DNA of 64,000 bases from Hydrangea macrophylla (taxonomy: Eukaryota > Streptophyta > Magnoliopsida > Cornales > Hydrangeaceae), in the NCBI GenBank assembly GCA_033977485.1, contig CM066983.1:62925010-62989009 (forward strand), given 5' to 3'. Below, one piece after another: positions 1 through 9,339 of the stretch. The position numbers and the translations under genes are program-made. The notes under the pieces are model-generated. The model saw nothing but the letters and a program-made list of their open reading frames with translations. It did no database searches and was not told the DNA's origin. Numbering within the stretch: the first letter of the stretch is position 1; every line of letters starts with the position of its first letter.

Positions 1-99
1 GTTTTTAAAGTCAATGGGCAACGTTTAAAACCATTTTTGGAGAAGTTCGAGCCAGAATCAGAGACCATCCAATTGGATGATCCTGATTATTCTTCTTGA
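1..99 (+). CDS. C-terminal tail of retroelement pol (integrase end), partial
   Basis: Frame 1 reads 32 residues to a TGA at 97-99. The segment VFKVNGQRLKPF is the usual last conserved stretch of Athila-type integrases (FKVNGxRLKPY/F), followed by an acidic tail ending DPDYSS. The beginning is outside the window. Nothing in these residues is catalytic. The frame is open here, but the state of the rest of the gene is unknown. Confidence 0.7.
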   Translation, partial: VFKVNGQRLKPFLEKFEPESETIQLDDPDYSS

Positions 100-206
100 A
101 AAATTTTGAGAACCTTGTGTTGTTGTATAGTAGTTTTCTTTCCTTGTGTGCTTCTCTATTTTCTGTTTCCTTTTATTCTTATTCTGTCTTTTTGATTGGC
201 TATAGG

Positions 207-491
207 ATGAATCCATTGCACTTCCTGCCACATTTGCTCTACCATGGGGTCCGTTCTCCAGGAACCCCAGAACAGAGGGAGCAAGAAAGGCCAATTTTTA
301 CTCCACTTTCCAGTTCATGCCCAGATTCCCCTATTGCGGTAATCGCCAATATGAATACCTGGGATTTGCTTTGCGCAGTTCGAGAAATTCTGGAAGACCT
401 TCAAATCGATTCGGACGGAGAAGTTGTGGAGTACTCCGTGGATTATGCTGTAGGAGAAGACTTTTCTTCCCCTGAACCTGAGCAGAATTGA
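207..491 (+). CDS. small ORF between pol and the env-like ORF (unknown function)
   Basis: An ORF of 94 codons starts at ATG 207 in a GGATGA context. The bases just before it (about 165-205) are a pyrimidine-rich run ending in TATAG, which looks like a 3' splice site, so the ORF might be reached by splicing of element A's transcript. The product is acidic, mostly in its C-terminal half (DLQIDSDGEVVEY...), with no signal peptide or membrane segment. The frame stays open upstream to an ATG at 96, but those extra residues would be low-complexity hydrophobic sequence. I do not recognise a family. It could be chance, or an accessory retroelement ORF. Confidence 0.3.
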   Translation: MNPLHFLPHLLYHGVRSPGTPEQREQERPIFTPLSSSCPDSPIAVIANMNTWDLLCAVREILEDLQIDSDGEVVEYSVDYAVGEDFSSPEPEQN

Positions 492-715
492 TAGTTCTTG
501 TAGCAGTTGAATAAGACAGAATTTTATTCTTGTTTTTCTTTTTGTTTGTTTGTTTCTCGACCAAGATCGTGTACTCTTTGGATGACAATAATCCATTTTG
601 AACTTTGAATTGATGATGTTTGGAATAAATTCTTCCTATTTGTGTGATTGATGGGTCTAATCCTTGTTTGAATGATCAAAAGTTTTGTTTCTTTCTTAAA
701 AATGCATTCTTAAAC

Positions 716-725
716 AGTTGGGGGT
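716..725 (+). other. polypurine-tract-like motif, internal copy 1
   Basis: AGTTGGGGGT is identical to the core of the real polypurine tract beside the 3' LTR (5021-5030) and also occurs at 3356. It sits just before the first palindrome array. A second plus-strand priming site is possible but unproven. Confidence 0.4.
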
Positions 726-745
726 GATTACATGCATTTCTTTAG

Positions 746-864
746 TCAATCGATTGAACATGTTTGTCAATCGATTGAACATTTTCTGTGTCAATCGATT
801 GAACTTTTATGTCAATCGATTGAATTCTTTTTCAATCGATTGATATCTTACGTCAATCGATTGA
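746..864. repeat. phased palindrome array A-i (TCAATCGATTGA)
   Basis: Six copies of the perfect 12-bp palindrome TCAATCGATTGA begin at 746, 767, 791, 812, 832 and 853, giving start-to-start distances of 21, 24, 21, 20 and 21 bp. The spacers are unrelated to one another, so this is not a simple tandem repeat. The array lies between the pol end and the env-like ORF. Confidence 0.9.
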
Positions 865-1336
865 CATTTCTCACAGACGTAATGTCTGTTCTTCTCCCTC
901 TCCCTCATTTCAATTCAAAATCTGTGAGAGTGAGAGGGAGTGGGCGATTTTGAGGGAGTGAGAAGGAGACCCCTCCCCAAAATTTTCATCATCACCATCA
1001 TCATCCTTTTCACATCTCACCCCCACCGTCGTCCTCACCCACACCATCTCCACCGCCTCTGTCCCCGTGTGGACAAAGAGTGAGGAAAAAGGAGAGGGAT
1101 TCGGGCCTCACATCATCACCATCATCTTCATCATCATCATCAATCTCGTCGTCAGCTTATTCGGGGGCAAACTTTTTGCCGCGATTCCGGTTGAGGTAAC
1201 CCCCAAACCCATTCCACTCTCTCATCCTTTTTATTGCTCAAATCGATTGAGGGAGTCCCTCATGGTCTTAAGACCATTAATTTATGATAGGGGGACGTGA
1301 GACCTTGTTGTGGGCAGCCCCCTATGATCACTGATG
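865..1336. other. non-coding spacer with CAT/CCT-rich low complexity
   Basis: No supported gene. The stretch holds CTCCCTC/GAGGGAG inverted pieces around 890-960, CATCATCAC-type simple repeats at about 988-1010 and 1110-1145, and one imperfect palindrome copy (TCAAATCGATTGA) at 1238. It is probably part of element A's 3' internal region. Confidence 0.5.
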
Positions 1337-1411
1337 TCAATCGATTGACATCAGGGTTCAATCGATTGGAACTCAACTTCAATCGATTGACATCTTATGT
1401 CAATCGATTGA
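1337..1411. repeat. phased palindrome array A-ii (TCAATCGATTGA)
   Basis: Four copies start at 1337, 1358, 1379 and 1400, exactly 21 bp apart each time. The second copy ends GG instead of GA. The array ends about 70 bp upstream of the env-like start codon. Confidence 0.9.
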
Positions 1412-1464
1412 CATAAACAGAGTGCAGATCCTCAAATTCTTTCATCCTAACTCTCTGTTATGCT

Positions 1465-1475
1465 TCTATTGCAGC
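1465..1475 (+). promoter_or_regulatory. candidate 3' splice site before the env-like ORF
   Basis: A pyrimidine-rich run ending TTCTATTGCAG lies a few bases upstream of ATG 1480. Plant retroelements with a 3' env-like ORF are thought to express it from a spliced RNA, and this site would suit that. No donor can be tested because the 5' end is outside the window. Confidence 0.35.
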
Positions 1476-1479
1476 TCCT

Positions 1480-2964
1480 ATGGCTCCGAAACCCAAGGAC
1501 AGTGGGCCCCATCCAGAAAAGTCAACCTCTTTGGAGATTCCTGACCCGCCGCTCGCTCACGGGTTCAGAAATGACAAGGAGAATACTTGGTACACTAAGT
1601 ATTTCAGAACTAGAGAAGATATGGTCGAGCGGCAGTTGGAAAACCTCTGGAGTGACGATAAGCTACCATTCCATCTCACGCGTTTACGCGCTCTTCCGAG
1701 CTGGCTTCCCGTTCTCACTATTCAGAAAAAAGTGTATGCTTCTTGGATTCGGCCAGTATGTGCCAGTTTGGTTAAGGTGCCGAACGTTCCTTACACATAT
1801 TTCTCGTGTGTATCGGGACGGGCAATTGAGTTCAGCCCAGCGACAGTCGCTCAGGCACTTGGTATCCCTGAGGTTCCTGATCATATGTACCCTATTCATC
1901 CCGACCGTCATTTTCCATCGTATGATGTTGTGGCCACAGAGATCTCAGGCGGGAAGGTGAAGAAATACTCGGGGATCACAGTATTCGACGACCACGACCT
2001 GACGACAGACTATCATCTTCTACATTTGACTCTCTGCAGCTGTATCCTCCCCACGACTTATAAGTTAGATTTCGCTGGGTGGTACGCGAGAGTTCTATAT
2101 GCTATTGGGACCGGTCTGCCTATTTGCCTCGCTCGGCTCTTCATCGAGTTCTTAGTTGAGCCTACACGTCATCCTAGCAAGGCCCAGCACCTCAAGGGTG
2201 CATGGGTGATACATAGAGTGTGCGAGCAGGCAGGGTTGGTGATACCAGCAGGAGAGGCGCAGTTAAAATCAAAGATTGGTGTTTTTGGTGAGTCGGCTGC
2301 TAGACGGTCAGCAGCGCAATTTAAAAAATTGTCTAAGGGAAAGGGGAAGGTAGGAGAGAGCAGTAAGAGAAAGAAGAGAAAGAGAGGAGACGTGACGTCA
2401 GAGGAGGAGGACGTGGACCCAGGGACGCCTACTGAGGCTGAGGGTTAGGATGCAGAGGTAGTTGAGGAGGAGGATGAGGACTCAGGGACGCCGACTGAGG
2501 CTGAGGGTCAGTATGAGTTGAGGATGCGTGAGCCACCTACAGCCTCTACACCACTTACAGCCCCTGCACCACCTACAGCCTCTACATCTACCCCTCCATC
2601 TCTTCAGACCATTTATGACTTCTTGGTAGAGGAGCGAGCTGCGAGAGTACAGCTTCATGCGATGATTAGAGAGCTCACGGCTGAGCAGTTATTATTAGCT
2701 ACCCAGATGTCGCGGCTAGGTGGACAGATTGAGCAGATTTCGATGTTGCTTGGGATCGAGCAATCCTTGCGCTCATCTATGCCACCTCCACCGACAGATC
2801 CAGCTTCGATGTCGGCTCAGCCAGAGGGCGTTACCTTAGAGACACCGCCACCTCCTTCAGCTGCTGTTCCCTCACCAATTGTGAGTGACCCGGCGACTGT
2901 CGCCCAGACTGGGACAGCTTCCGAGGGTGACGGTGAGGTAGCTGTTGATCCTGCGGAGCCCTAG
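1480..2964 (+). pseudogene. Athila env-like / 'putative plant transposon protein' ORF with one in-frame stop
   Basis: A frame of 494 sense positions begins MAPKPKDSG and is interrupted only by TAG at 2446-2448. Residues ~20-250 form a globular domain (WIRPVCASL, YFSCVSGRAIEF, ATVAQALGIP, then a conserved YARVLYAIGTGLP-like stretch) resembling the plant-specific protein domain found in the 3' ORF of Athila elements. A lysine/arginine-rich stretch (KGKGKVGESSKRKKRKR) looks like a nuclear-localisation signal, followed by an acidic linker, a Pro/Thr-rich part, a short helical region and a Pro/Ser-rich tail. The stop lies in an acidic segment duplicated in tandem (EEEDVDPGTPTEAEG, then EEEDEDSGTPTEAEG); the second copy has Gln at the matching place, so CAG to TAG is likely. 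No signal peptide or clear membrane span is seen, so an envelope role is not supported. Confidence 0.7.
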
Positions 2965-3452
2965 GAGGGAGTGATGGTGAGCGAGAGAGTATTTTGTTGT
3001 TTCTAATTTTGTAATCTCTCTTGCATTCCTTTTGTTTGATTTGTGGATATGTTGGTATAATTGTGGATAGTAGTTTTGGTTGGTTGAATAGCTGGGAAGA
3101 ATGGTTGGTTGTAGTTTTAATCTGTACTTGGACTTCATTGATTTTGGACATTTGTATTACAGATAGTTCTTTTTGTTCATGGATTATGCTTCTATTGTTG
3201 ATACTTTCGATTATTATCCATATGCTCTTGATCTTGGTTGTTTGGGGAGTTTGTTTTATTCAAACAGGTGAATTCTCCGAATTATGCTGAAATGATAAAA
3301 ACAGGTGATATCTTCTTTTACTTGAAATATTTTCATTGGGGACAATGTCAATTTCAGTTGGGGGTAGGAAGTAGATATCCAACACCTGTGTTTTCTTGAA
3401 CTTAGACGCACACCTGTTTAATTTTAGAACTTCCATGTGTTACTTTCTCTTG

Positions 3453-3483
<31 letters not shown>

Positions 3484-5020
3484 GTTGTCAAAATTTCTAA
3501 CTATAAAAACCTCGTTTCTCTTAGTCAAATTATTGTGCAATGATGCATTCATGTTTTCCTTGTTATATTATGGATTTCGATTACATGTTACTTAGTCACT
3601 AATCTGGTTTTACGTCCATAGCACGAATATATCCTGAAAACATTTTGCACGAGTTGACAATCACGAAAGAATCTTTGAATGAGAATGAAATACGATTGTC
3701 ATGATTAATGGATTAATAGTGAAACTTTTAACCCTAGTGAGTTTTGAGCCATTCTTTTATTCTGAGGGTTAATCACAAAACTCGTGTTAATTCTTGAAAT
3801 ACACTTTTATCTCGTTGAGAGTCTCATTCTTGTTTCATTTGGCTGATGCATCAGGAGAACGTTCAGGATTTACTTATTTTAAAACTCAGGAAATACTTGA
3901 GATAAGTTATAATGTCTAGAAGATGATTTAGGCCATCGTTTCCTCACCTCATCTCTCGAGGAAGTCTAAAACCTCACTTACCTATCACAAATCAAGGCCT
4001 CTACCTAAAATCACATTTTTATAATCAAGCATGTGACGGTTTTGTGAAAATAGTTAAAGGAGAAAAAAGGAGAAGTGATTGCAGATATTTATATATATAT
4101 ATATAAAAAAAAAAAAAAAGAAAAAAAAAAAAAAAAGAAGAGGAAGAAGAAAAGTGGAAAGCAATAAATAAAAGAAATTGGAGAATTGATAAATAAAAGG
4201 TGTGAAGTGGAGTTGGTTTTACTATGTCACATGCTTGAACTCATTTTTCACAGTCCATTATCTCTTACCTCTCCTCATATTTCTGTCACAAGTCCTAAGG
4301 ATTCTGGATTAATTTTAACAAATCTCGAGTATGAAATGAGTTTTCCACAGTAGATCGCTCCTGTTGTAATTGGTATTCTATCCATGAGACTCATGCACCT
4401 CAAATAAGCGTTCTTCAGTGTCTAGTATGTAAGCATGTTTGATTGCCTCTACATTTACTCATTTGAGCTTCATACTATGAGTGCATAAGTTTTACGCCAG
4501 TTTCAGAGTGATTTTTATTTTGAGCGAAAACCGTGGGAGAATTGAGTTGAAACTATGAAGTCTTAAACATGTCAATCTAAATAATTCTGAGATAAAAATT
4601 TCTATCGTAGTTGTTAACTCCCCACACACACAAGGATATATAAATGCTGTGAATGTAGTTTAACTTGAATAGTTACTTTGTAACATGTTGTTTACTTCCA
4701 TAGCATGATAAAGGAATTCATATCCTTGTTAAGCAGAATTTTTAGCATAAAAGAGAAATTGAAGCTTTGACGAGTTTGGAAAATTTGACATTTGAATTTT
4801 GTGGGTAAATTCTCTGAAAACCCTCACGAGACACAACTCGTCCTTTAGGGTAAACCTAAGGGTTCAAAGGCTTGTTGCAAACGCTAAATGCAACCGCGAT
4901 TCTTGCGACAGTGAGTTAAGATTTCCCTTTTTGTTTTAGCTTAATAAAACTGTAACGTAAATAGATGGTTGTCTTAATTTGTGTTAATTCCGCTTCATTG
5001 CTAGAGACTAGCAAAGCGCT
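2965..5020 (+). other. long 3' untranslated region of element A
   Basis: About 2 kb without a supportable gene between the env-like ORF and the polypurine tract. It contains a run of about 26 A at 3455-3480, a TA/poly-A stretch at 4090-4140, and a CATTGGGGACAATG segment at 3334 leading into a second PPT-like motif at 3356. Short hydrophobic ORFs here (for example 3021-3290) have no family resemblance. Confidence 0.6.
3356..3365 (+). other. polypurine-tract-like motif, internal copy 2
   Basis: AGTTGGGGGT again, about 20 bp after CATTGGGGACAATG. It has the same core as the LTR-adjacent tract at 5021. Confidence 0.4.
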
Positions 5021-5032
5021 AGTTGGGGGTCG
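5021..5032 (+). promoter_or_regulatory. polypurine tract of element A
   Basis: AGTTGGGGGTCG lies immediately before the 3' LTR start (TGATGAGAG). This is the expected position for priming plus-strand DNA synthesis. Confidence 0.7.
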
Positions 5033-5265
5033 TGATGAGAGCTGATATTTGCTTAATATTAGCTCGATAATGAGTAAAAACTGACTGGATTTAACCTCAT
5101 TTCTCTAGTATTACCTGCACTTGTGTTTTAATTTGTTTCTTTACACAATGATGTATTTTTCGTGGTATGTTGTTGTGTTTAGATCTTTGAATGCAGGTTC
5201 TGAAGTTAAAAGGAATAACAAGTTGAAAGGAATAACTAAAGAAACAAATTGATGAAGTCTTGATA

Positions 5266-5380
5266 CCAATCAATTGACATAGTATTAATCGATTGACATA
5301 TTTTCCTTACCAATTGATTGAACTATTGTCAATCGATTGACATCTTTATCAATCGATTGACATCTTTGTCAATCGATTGA
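5266..5380. repeat. phased palindrome array A-iii in LTR, upstream of TATA
   Basis: Six sites start at 5266, 5285, 5310, 5329, 5349 and 5369 (spacings 19, 25, 19, 20, 20). The last three are perfect TCAATCGATTGA; the first three are one- or two-base variants. The array ends 107 bp before the TATA box. Confidence 0.85.
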
Positions 5381-5486
5381 CTTAAACTGGAAACAGTCTG
5401 TTTTAATGGCGCAAGATTTCAGCAATCAGGCGACGACCAGCCGTTATGGAATGAACCTGGACGCCTCTAGCTTGTATGTCTGACAT

Positions 5487-5495
5487 TATATATAG
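5487..5495 (+). promoter_or_regulatory. TATA box of the element A LTR
   Basis: TATATATAG lies in the middle of the LTR and is followed by a GAG-rich leader, as expected for the U3/R boundary. Confidence 0.55.
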
Positions 5496-5865
5496 AGGAG
5501 AGTGTAGAGGGCTAGGGGGTTGGCTCATTTTTTTGATGGTTTTGTAGGATTTCCATGGTTTATCGGATCAAAGCAAAGGAATAGTGGAGGATTTATTTAA
5601 TTTTGAATTCAGTTTAAGTTCAGGTTTATTTCCATTTCCCTTGTGGTTTTGCTGCTTGAGTAATTGCAAGATACCTTGGTTTGATTTGAATTCGATTTTT
5701 GAAAACTTATTGTGTTTAAGTTTAATCCATGCCTTTTGATTATAATTATCTTCGAATTAATTCTGTTTTCATTAAATTCAACATGTCTGAGTAGTTCCTG
5801 GTTGGGAATAATGTGAAGAAACATTGTTCCCAGCCCTCTGCCATGATTCTGTAAAAGAGTCAATG

Positions 5866-5987
5866 TCAATCGATTGAATACAGAGTTCAATCGATTGACA
5901 TTGATTCCAAGTCAATCGATTGAACTAAATGTCAATCGATTGAAAGCCATTTCATATCAATCGATTGATATTATGTCAATCGATTGG
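5866..5987. repeat. phased palindrome array A-iv in LTR, downstream of TATA
   Basis: Six copies of TCAATCGATTGA start at 5866, 5887, 5912, 5932, 5957 and 5976 (spacings 21, 25, 20, 25, 19). The last copy ends GG. The array would be transcribed if the TATA box at 5487 is used. Confidence 0.9.
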
Positions 5988-6701
5988 TATGTTTATGACT
6001 TGGGTTTACTCCTTTTTGTATTCCAGTAACTTTTGTTTAAGAAACTAAGCCCAATTCGATCTTTCTAGTTCAAATTGCAATCTGATTTTGAAATAAGAGT
6101 ACTTTTGATTAGTTAAGTCAGTGAACACCCATAACAAACACATTAAATATTTCATACTCAATTTGTTAGTTATTGTTCATGGTTTTAATTAACTTTTTAT
6201 TTCAGTCCTTCATAAATAAGTTAGGTAATCAAACCACTAAGTATGCAATTCACATACTTAGTGTCTAGAATGCTTAATTTAATCATTTTCGAAATAAGGA
6301 ATACTCTAAGGATAAAACCCCAGCTGTTTGTTTTGTTAAAATCATGGTAGTGGCTGGTACTTTGTGGATTCACATGCTCCCAATTCTTTTCATATTTGAT
6401 TTCATATCACAGCTTGTAATTCAATTGAGTTAAGTTATCGCTTTACTTTATTTTGTTTCTTTCATTTGCTCTATAGGACTGTTATAACTCCCCCCCATCT
6501 AAAAGAAATCATCTTTTATTTCATTCTAGGATTCAATCTAGAGTTTTCTGCCTTTATCTTCCGTCCTTTGGGATTCGACCCGGTCTTACCGGTTTTAAAC
6601 GCGACGCGACCGTCTTCACTTGGACGTACTCTTCAGAGAACACAATTTCAGTCGTGTCAGTATGCAACTACCACGTGGCGGATTAATACACATTACCTAC
6701 A

Positions 6702-9091
6702 ATTGGCAGTGCAATTTTTACCTGCATGTGTGTATCATCGCGTGAGCTCAACACACACAAAGATTGTTGAATTTGGAGCCCAAACAATTCTGTGCAGTGT
6801 GTGCGTGTGTACTATGTGTATAGTGTGCACTATGTGTTTGTGCTTGGAGCCCAAGCATTTTAAATGCTATAAGTAAATACCCCCCCCACAACATAATCTC
6901 ACCCAAACTCTCTATCTCTCAGCACCTCTCTCTCTCTCTCTCTCGGGTACACACACACCCACAAATATTGGTTATTCACACACACATATCATTACTTAGA
7001 TACACAAACACATACACATATAGATTCAAGGAGTTTAAATCAATCTTTGAGCTTTGAATTTTGGGTAAGCTTTTGAACATCCATGTTGTTAAATTCAGTT
7101 TATATTTTTAAAACTGTTATTGTTGATATACACATATACATAGACACACACTTATATATATATATATATATATCTCATATATATATATATCGTTAAGGGT
7201 CCAAAAATAGCGAGCAGAAAAACTATCACAGAAACGTGATTTCTTTATATCAAATGAAAGGTCTCGATCCCACGAGGCTCCATTTCAAATTTCAAAAGCT
7301 AATTCATAGCGGTTGCGACAAATGGTCGATTTAAAGTTTTGTCACCATTCGATTTTTCGATAAAATCAAGAGTTGTGGTTTGATTCATAAAAAATCCAAT
7401 TCCATATTTGAAATCTACGCGGAAAAAGGAAGAGATTCATATATTGGAAGTCTATTTTTAATTAAGTTTTCAAAATGGGTCAAAACCAGTATTTGATTTC
7501 AAAACAGGGGAAGGAGAAAGAAGAAGACGACACTGTGACAACTCGCGCGCGTGACCCGCGGGCGCGACCAGGCACTTTTCAAAAACTATTTTTTTATTAA
7601 CCACGTGGCCTTACTAAACAAATTCCGCGCGAGCGAGGCCTCGCGCGAGCGGCCCGCGCGAGCAAGATCCTGCGCACTCGACCTTGGGCAGTTTAATAAA
7701 ATCTTCTATTTTGTGGTATTTAAGTCTGCTACGAGCTAAGGGACCTTGTACCCTAAGCTTTAAGAGTTGTACTTTACCTTTGTAGTAGTTGTACTCATGC
7801 TTTGAGGTGTTGTACCTCACTAATATACGCGCATTATTGTATATTGAGATTTGTAACAGATTGAGCAGTTCCGGTTTCTATTCTGATTAATTATTCAGTC
7901 TATCCTCGGTGAACGGTAGTTCCATATAACCCTCAATAAAGGTGTATAACATGTTAATACTGTACTTACGTGTTTACTTGAGCTGCTATGCCTTGAGTGG
8001 TTACTTGAGCTGCTATGCTTTATGTGTTTACCTGGATGATTTCAATATGTCTATTATGTTGCTTTGAATTGGTAGCATGCCTTAATAATCTGTCTTATGA
8101 AATATTGAATATGTCTTGATGTTTAGAGCTCGCATATGTCATAGCATTTCATAAGCATGAGCATGAACACGAAAATCACGAAAATGATTTTGGGATGAAA
8201 GACCTTAGAGGCTTTCGATTTTTGAAAAAGGAAGATCTTAGAGACTTCCAGGTTTTGAAAAGGGAAGATCTTAGAGGCTTCCGTGCATAAAACCCTCTAG
8301 GAGGGATTTTGTTTTGAAAAGATAGAAATCCCGGATTTGTGGGTAGGCATGTGAGATGGGTACCACTAGGAACTCGAATTGCGGGATATGCTGCAAGAAA
8401 CCCCCGTAACGTTGAAGGCTAGGCCTCCGTGTAATTCGTAAGGCCCAAAGTCCCGCACGTTTGAGTCTAGGCCTACGTGGACGGGAAACCCATGGTCCGG
8501 GTAAGGATATTTACGATTGAGGGTGAGTGTTTGAAAAGGGCATGAAAATGGTTTTCATGCATTGATATTGGCATTCATGGCACTCACGCATGTTATATAA
8601 CAGATGCTATTGTGTGGTTATATGACTATACGAGCCTTTTTGGCTTATGGACTATTAAACCTTTCTTTCAGGTGATATAGATAAAGGCAAGGCCCCGAGA
8701 CTTGACAATGCTTCCGCTATAGTTTGAAGACCCGTGTATGGGGATTATCATTTAGTTAATGTAATACAATTTGGTTTCAAAGAACCTATTATGTTTAAAT
8801 TAGACAAATGTTAGTCCACTCGCTTTTAAATAAAGAGATAGCTTAACTATGATTTTCCGCTGCTTATATTGAAAACGTTTTGTTTCAAGAAAGGAATATT
8901 TTAAATGAAAACCAGATTTTTGATTTATAAATGTTTCCAAATGATGAACATATAATTCAGGTAAACCTCGGAGTCTAGGACCCGGGGAGTTGCCGATTGG
9001 TGTCAAAGCCTACTGTTATGGTTTATTATTGTGCCTCTGCTTGGATGACACCCCGTCGCCCGGAACCGTGGCGGGGCGGGTCGGGGCGTCA
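6702..9091 (+). mobile_element. 5' LTR of element B (start missing)
   Basis: It matches the 3' LTR at 14205-16572 from TTGGCAGTGCAATTTTTACC onward and ends GGCGTCA before the primer site. The 42 bp between element A's end and 6702 do not align with the 3' LTR, so the true start was lost or rearranged. The LTR includes (TC)n at 6930-6950, (TA)n at 7150-7190 and a GC-rich array near 7540-7680. Confidence 0.8.
7538..7680. repeat. GC-rich CGCGCGAGCG array in the B 5' LTR
   Basis: Repeated CGCGCGAGC words, including the 10-bp palindrome CTCGCGCGAG, cluster at about 7541-7570 and 7626-7665 in otherwise AT-rich DNA. The matching part of the 3' LTR (15028-15155) has a different number and order of words. 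Confidence 0.7.
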
Positions 9092-9096
9092 TAGAA

Positions 9097-9108
9097 TGGT
9101 ATCAGAGC
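9097..9108 (+). promoter_or_regulatory. primer binding site, element B (initiator tRNA-Met)
   Basis: TGGTATCAGAGC, complementary to the 3' end of plant initiator tRNA-Met, lies 5 bp after the LTR end. Confidence 0.9.
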
Positions 9109-9339
9109 ATAACCGGATCGAATACCTTGGACGCCGGGTTATGTGCTCGTATGTTTAGTTTTGTTGACATGTTAGACATGATTAGTTGATAAACGAAGTA
9201 TGAATTGATATGTGTTAACTTGTTACTTAGTAACTTGAGATGTTAACTACTTACTTGACATATACGTGTTTTGTCGATTGCACTTCGTGATTAGATCATG
9301 TTGTGTGATTCGTTTACTCGATTCGATCTTATTATAGTT

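Larger units (their letters stand above)
1..6659 (+). mobile_element. Element A: Athila-type Ty3/gypsy retrotransposon, 3' portion
   Basis: The window opens inside this element. In order it holds the last codons of pol, a small ORF, an env-like ORF preceded by palindrome arrays, a 2-kb untranslated stretch, a polypurine tract and a 3' LTR that starts TGATGAGAG and ends TCGTGTCA. An extra ORF 3' of pol, a long 3' UTR and LTRs ending in a GATTCGACC-type segment are typical of the Athila group, and the LTR end resembles those of elements D and G, which have clear Athila-like pol and tRNA-Asp primer sites. The 5' half lies outside the window. Group assignment is inference from layout and homology. 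Confidence 0.8.
5033..6659 (+). mobile_element. 3' LTR of element A (1627 bp)
   Basis: The LTR starts TGATGAGAGCTGATATTTGC after the polypurine tract and ends GTCGTGTCA. The 3' end holds a GGGATTCGACCCGGTCTTACC segment, matching in position and content the GATTCGACCTGG segments near the 3' ends of the D and G LTRs. It contains a TATA box and two palindrome arrays. The right flank begins GTATG; the left target duplication is outside the window. Confidence 0.8.

Noticed and set aside
746..864. CRISPR-like array (short palindromic repeats with spacers)
   Set aside because: The repeat is only 12 bp and the gaps are 8-13 bp, far from CRISPR dimensions, no cas genes are present, and the DNA is from a plant nucleus.
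3021..3290. Hydrophobic ORF of 89 codons after the env-like ORF, possible transmembrane domain
   Set aside because: Composition follows T-rich untranslated DNA, with no family likeness and no matching frame before it. It is not enough for an envelope membrane anchor.
3455..3480. Poly-A run as the tail of a processed retrogene
   Set aside because: No gene-like sequence precedes it and no flanking duplication is seen; it lies in the UTR of element A.
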